The notes under the pieces are model-generated. The model searched no databases. It saw only the letters and a program-made list of their open reading frames with translations, and was not told the DNA's origin. From Aspergillus flavus (lineage: Eukaryota; Ascomycota; Eurotiomycetes; Eurotiales; Aspergillaceae), in contig NC_092409.1 in NCBI RefSeq assembly GCF_009017415.1, positions 5,642,001-5,706,000 of the forward strand: DNA of 64,000 nt, in the 5' to 3' direction. This document shows, in pieces, positions 59,758 to 64,000 of this stretch (positions are counted from its first letter, which is position 1; every line of letters starts with the position of its first letter). A program made the translations under genes and the position numbers.

Positions 59758-62264
59758 ATACGGGCAACTTCATCATTGAAGAATTCTTTGGCGAACCCCC
59801 GTCATATGCTATTCTCTCGCATACATGGCAGGAGATGGAGGTCACATTTCAGGACATAACGACTGGTGTGATCGATAAGAAGGGGTTCAAAAAGGTCAAA
59901 GATTGTTGTACGTTCGCTAGGGCCGACGGATATGAATACGCCTGGATAGATACGTGTTGCATTGATAAGACAAGCAGTGCGGAGCTCTCTGAATCACTCA
60001 ATTCGATGTATCGTTGGTACCAGGAAGCCGACGTATGCTATGCATATCTTGCGGATGTGCCGTCAAAACCTTTCGCCGAGAGTAGATGGTTCAAGCGAGG
60101 ATGGACACTTCAGGAACTGATTGCTCCGTCGAGGGTTATTTTTCTTGATCATGAATGGAATGAGTTGGGGACTAGGGAGAGCTTACGTGATGTTCTATCG
60201 GATATTACCAGTATACCTGTTGGTATATTGGTGGGCGATGATGATGTTGAAACTGCTAGTGTTGCTCAAAGGATGTCATGGGCTGCCAGGAGGGAGACAA
60301 CAAGGATCGAGGATCGAGCATATTGTCTCATGGGCATATTTGGAATAAATATGCCACCGATTTATGGGGAAGGCAAGAATGCCTTCATTAGACTCCAGGA
60401 AGAGATCATGAAAGTCTTAGATGACCATAGCATCTTCGCTTGGAGATCGGATTCTGAAGAGGAGAACCATGGCGGCTTACTGGCAACATCGCCAGACGCA
60501 TTCAGAGAATCTTCAAATGTTGTCCCTTATAGCCCCTTCACGACGATTGAAGGACCGTTAACTGTGAGCAGCAAGGGGATCTCTTTGGAACTCCGGTTCA
60601 TAGGTGTAGGGCATCCAGGGCTAGGGCTTGCCATCCTGCATTGTACGGAGGGTATGAGCGAGGATAATCGGCTGATTGCAATATATTTGCAAGATTCATT
60701 CCTGACAATGCAACGATTTGAACGAAAACAGTGTGGAAAGTTTGAGTTTATTAATCTAGGCGATCTTAAGCCATCACAATATCCCTTGAGACGATTATGT
60801 GTCCAACAACGACGTCCAGTGAGTCGGAAAATCAACAAAGCAGGGAAACCAAAAGATACTGGGACTGTTCTAGATAATCTCCATCTACTGGTATCAGAAA
60901 ACCCACTGCAGGCTTGTCGTGATACAGAGACAAACTGGATCAACACAAATGGAATAAGCGGAAACGGGCAGACACTTCTATCTCACGCCGCAGGAAGAGG
61001 AGATGTGGACATGCTATGGCTGCTGCTAACCCGAAGTGACGTTAGTGCTGGTGGAAGGGATCTCAGCGGCCGCACACCACTATCGCGCGCAGCAGAATGT
61101 GGACAGGAAGCTATTGTGAGGCTGTTACTATGTCGCAATGATGTTGATCCCGACTATGAGGATAAGAACGGGCGATCGCCCCTTTCACACGCTGCAGCCT
61201 CGGGTCACCTGGCGATCGTCAAGCTACTGCTTCAGTCTGGCAGAGTGTATGTCGAGTCAGAGGATAATCGCGGCCGGACCCCTCTGTCGTGGGCTGCAGA
61301 GGGCGGGCATGAGGTAGTGCTTGAATTGCTACTTGAGAAGGGGGCTAGACTGGATTCTAAGGATGAACAAAGTCGAACGCCACTCTCCTGGGCGGCTGCA
61401 GAGAATACACATGGGGCTGCGTTAGCCCTATTACTTGAGCGGGGAGCTGCGATAGAGTCTAGGGATAAATTTGGTCGAACGTCATTAAGCTGGGCCGCAT
61501 TGAAAGGGCGAGAGGAAGCAGTGAGTGTTTTACTTCAGAAGGGGGCTGATATAGAGTCCGAGGACAGCAATTCTCAAACACCACTATTAAATGCTTCAAA
61601 GAAATGTCAAGCTGGTACAGTGAAGATATTACTAGATAATGGAGCCTCTATGGAGAGTCAAGAGGCTGGTCGTCAAACACCATTATCTTGCACGGCAGAG
61701 CGTGGGTATGAGGCAATAGTGAGGATCCTTCTTGAAAGAGGGGCAGATACAGAGTCTGAGAACCCCCTTGGTCAGACACCACTTTCTTTGGCTGCACAGA
61801 GGGGCCAGGAGGCCACAATGAAGCTCCTTCTCGAGTATGGAGCTAAAATAGAGTCGCCTGATCATCAAGGTCATACACCGCTCATCTACGCTGTCGATAA
61901 TGGACATACAGCAGCCATAAGCCTTCTGCTGGAGAATGGTGCGGACATTGACTCTTCTGACTCTGGTGGTCAGACACCCCTCATCTACGCCATAGAGAAT
62001 GGACACGAAGCTATCGTAAAGCTTCTGCTTGAAAATGGGGCTGACATAGAGCTTCCTGATTCTCGTGGTCAAACACCACTTTCCTATGCTGCAGAGCATG
62101 GCCTTGAGGCAACGGTAAAGTTGCTTCTTGAAAAGGGTGCCAACATAACATCTCATGATTGGCGGGGTAAAACACCGCTATCTTACGCTACACAGTATAA
62201 GCATGAGGTAATAGCAAAGCTGCTAGAGGCTAAATTGGTGCAAGCAGCCTTGGATAAACCTTAG
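59730..62264 (+). CDS. HET-domain protein with 13 ankyrin repeats
   Basis: A single exon encodes 844 residues. The HET domain (about residues 20-230) shows YAILSHTWQ, AWIDTCCIDKTSSAELSESL, CYAYLADV and RGWTLQELIAP, plus AYCLMGIFGINMPPIYGEG, the usual extension of the NWD-type HET proteins. There is no NACHT/NB-ARC nucleotide-binding region. After a linker, 13 ankyrin units of about 33 residues run from about 408 to the end (consensus GxTPLSxAAxxGHEAIVKLL), the last two or three being the most alike. HET domains trigger cell death in heterokaryon incompatibility, and ankyrin arrays bind partner proteins. It is cytosolic. The target is unknown. Confidence 0.92.
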   Translation: MRLLNTKPSDTGNFIIEEFFGEPPSYAILSHTWQEMEVTFQDITTGVIDKKGFKKVKDCCTFARADGYEYAWIDTCCIDKTSSAELSESLNSMYRWYQEADVCYAYLADVPSKPFAESRWFKRGWTLQELIAPSRVIFLDHEWNELGTRESLRDVLSDITSIPVGILVGDDDVETASVAQRMSWAARRETTRIEDRAYCLMGIFGINMPPIYGEGKNAFIRLQEEIMKVLDDHSIFAWRSDSEEENHGGLLATSPDAFRESSNVVPYSPFTTIEGPLTVSSKGISLELRFIGVGHPGLGLAILHCTEGMSEDNRLIAIYLQDSFLTMQRFERKQCGKFEFINLGDLKPSQYPLRRLCVQQRRPVSRKINKAGKPKDTGTVLDNLHLLVSENPLQACRDTETNWINTNGISGNGQTLLSHAAGRGDVDMLWLLLTRSDVSAGGRDLSGRTPLSRAAECGQEAIVRLLLCRNDVDPDYEDKNGRSPLSHAAASGHLAIVKLLLQSGRVYVESEDNRGRTPLSWAAEGGHEVVLELLLEKGARLDSKDEQSRTPLSWAAAENTHGAALALLLERGAAIESRDKFGRTSLSWAALKGREEAVSVLLQKGADIESEDSNSQTPLLNASKKCQAGTVKILLDNGASMESQEAGRQTPLSCTAERGYEAIVRILLERGADTESENPLGQTPLSLAAQRGQEATMKLLLEYGAKIESPDHQGHTPLIYAVDNGHTAAISLLLENGADIDSSDSGGQTPLIYAIENGHEAIVKLLLENGADIELPDSRGQTPLSYAAEHGLEATVKLLLEKGANITSHDWRGKTPLSYATQYKHEVIAKLLEAKLVQAALDKP

Positions 62265-63168
62265 ATCTTCGCATAAAAATATAGTAGTATATATAGATAG
62301 ACCGCTGCAATTCCCGAAAATTGCCTTATATTATGAGATTGCTGTATATGAGTTATTCTTGTACTATATATCTCCAAAAGAGTTCCTCAAGGACAGTGGA
62401 GGAATACAAGAAGACTGGAATGATAAAACCCATGCTCTAGGGTTATCTACAATCCGAGATTGTTTTGCTTGATGTCAAATAAGAGTAGGACCAAGGAGGC
62501 GGGTCTGTACGACAGTGAAGTCCATTAGTAAAAACCACACAAAGAAAATCATGGAATTTAGATTCAGTAGTACACAACAGTGCAGAATATTATTCTAGCT
62601 ATATCTGGACTTGTATATCAAGATATTTGGCGTTTGAACAGACATGAATCTCCGGCTAGAAGCCAAATGTACTCGGATCGAACAAAGTCTGCTTCGGATG
62701 GAAGATAGGATTCAAACAGAACTATCTGTCTAATCCGGCAGGTGTTCTGCAGCACACCCGGTAGTCGTTGAATTATGCCGAGAGGGGTTGATGCCCCGGT
62801 CATCATTTAGCCCGTCTGCCCATCGGCCCGCCTGTCTGACCTCGCATATTTGGAGCCCACATGATAGCCCTATTTCCATTTGAGCTAGACGATCTATTCA
62901 CATGACATTCATCGGAGCGGACCCCCTGTCTGCTTGCAAAATGCTACCCTCTTATGATCGGAGATGTCACAAATGTAAGCAGCATGACCGCCGCATGTCG
63001 GACATTTAAGAATGGGGAAATATCCCGGCTCAAACGTACACAATAATAGACAAGAGGCTCGGTCTCAGGCACTACGCACATCACAAATTCAAGGTGTACC
63101 GAGATTGATACAAAAACTATTTCCATCAGTTATTCGTACATTTCGTACATCCTGCTTTTCAAAACAAG
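62265..63168. other. Spacer between HET and secreted-protein genes
   Basis: About 900 bases without a supported gene. Confidence 0.4.
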
Positions 63169-64000
63169 ATGCGGCTCAGGAAGGTACATATTCTCGCCGC
63201 CATCTTAGCTGCCGGTCAGACCGCAGCCGTTACTCAAATTACCGATGACAATATGGCGAGCCTCCTTAGCCAAGGAGGCGCAGAGCTTGCAGACCGCTAT
63301 GCGCCCATGTGGTTTTTCGGCCAGGCTCTGAATCAGCCCCCTTGTTACCCGACATGGGCCTTTGGTGGCTCTCCTACTTCCAATGATGTGTACGACAGCA
63401 GCCACAAGACCCCTGCGGCGGCACAGTGTGAATATCCAGACGTTGGATGCAAATGCCGCAACCCAGGAGTCGCCATTAACAATAGGGCACCAGACTTTCC
63501 GATCTACTATACCTTCAAGAGATGTAGTGATACCGAGGTGCGAGTGGCATATAATCTCTTCTATGAGAAGGACGGTGCCAAAGTGATCGGAGTTATTGAC
63601 ACTGGTCATGACTAGTGAGTGTTGGCACTCACTCCATCATTCAAGACATCTTTAACAGCCACAGCGATTGGGAGAGAGTAATAATCATCCACTCCCGAGA
63701 TGGTAACAACATGTGGGCACCGTCGCGAGCACTTCTCTCCTCCCATAGCGGCTATCATAACCTAGCTTGGGGAGACATCCAGAATACCCTCACCACGGAG
63801 GAGATTGAGGCTGGAGATGCCAATGACCCCAATGGAGTCCGTAATAATGACCACCCTAAGGTTTATATCTCTTGGTCGAAACATGCCCATTTCGATACGC
63901 GCAATACCGGCTGGGTGGACCCGATCAGTCAGTCAACAGATAACGCATTCCGAAGTAATGATTGGTGGCACTATGTCGACAAGAAATACTATGTAAGTAT
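63169..64000 (+). CDS. Secreted protein with NPP1-like features, truncated by window end
   Basis: Exons 63169-63614 and 63659-63992 are visible; a GTAAGT donor at 63993 shows the gene continues beyond the window. The 260 visible residues begin with a signal peptide (about 1-20). Cysteines occur in PCYPTWAFGG and CEYPDVGCKCRNPG. A central GHDYHSDWERVIII stretch resembles, with an insertion, the GHRHDWE heptad of NPP1/NLP proteins. Overall similarity to that family is weak, so the family call is tentative, and no activity should be assumed. Other secreted beta-sandwich families could explain the pattern. Confidence 0.55.

Noticed and set aside
62618..62806. tRNA-like stretch on the minus strand with GTTTGAATCC
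   Set aside because: The B-box-like decamer is present, but the acceptor and T stems do not pair and no matching 5' end was found.

Overview
This window looks like a chromosome arm of a filamentous ascomycete, most likely an Aspergillus or a close relative in the Eurotiales. The evidence is short introns (about 43 to 85 bases, GTAAGT-type donors, CTAAC or TTGAC branch sites), many Zn2Cys6 regulators, secreted plant-cell-wall enzymes, intron-bearing tRNA genes, HET and BTB proteins, and a decayed Tad-type LINE. Species was not determined. Gene models were built by hand from reading frames, splice signals and frame continuity. No database search was possible.

Positions 1 to 25131 are dominated by plant-polysaccharide use: a sorbose/xylulose-reductase-like SDR, a GH78 rhamnosidase, an XlnR/AraR-type regulator, a second Zn2Cys6 regulator, a PelF-like pectin lyase with a candidate galacturonate-response site, and a secreted beta-helix protein. 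A ZIP zinc transporter with ZRE-like promoter sites and an SMP-domain lipid-transfer-like protein lie among them. A GH27 alpha-galactosidase follows at 46663.

Positions 25132 to 28185 are gene-poor and hold a degenerate LINE ORF1 and a strong hairpin. Positions 28186 to 34499 form a compact trio: microsomal-type epoxide hydrolase, Zn2Cys6 regulator, and Baeyer-Villiger-type monooxygenase divergent from the regulator. This is the best candidate for a small undescribed oxidative pathway.

Positions 34500 to 46255 are AT-rich accessory DNA. They hold a DUF6540-like protein with a CaaX-type tail, a 101-residue thioredoxin-like protein without cysteines, a long inverted repeat, two intron-containing tRNA-Ser(GCU) genes, a BTB protein, tandem repeats, and broken F-box and NmrA-like genes.

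Positions 46256 to 64000 hold the alpha-galactosidase, an F-box/LRR-like protein, a four-exon 155-residue protein, a MATE transporter interrupted at a seven-T run, a LysM protein with a likely GPI anchor, a GFA/CENP-V protein, a HET protein with 13 ankyrin repeats, and the start of a secreted cysteine-containing protein cut by the window edge.
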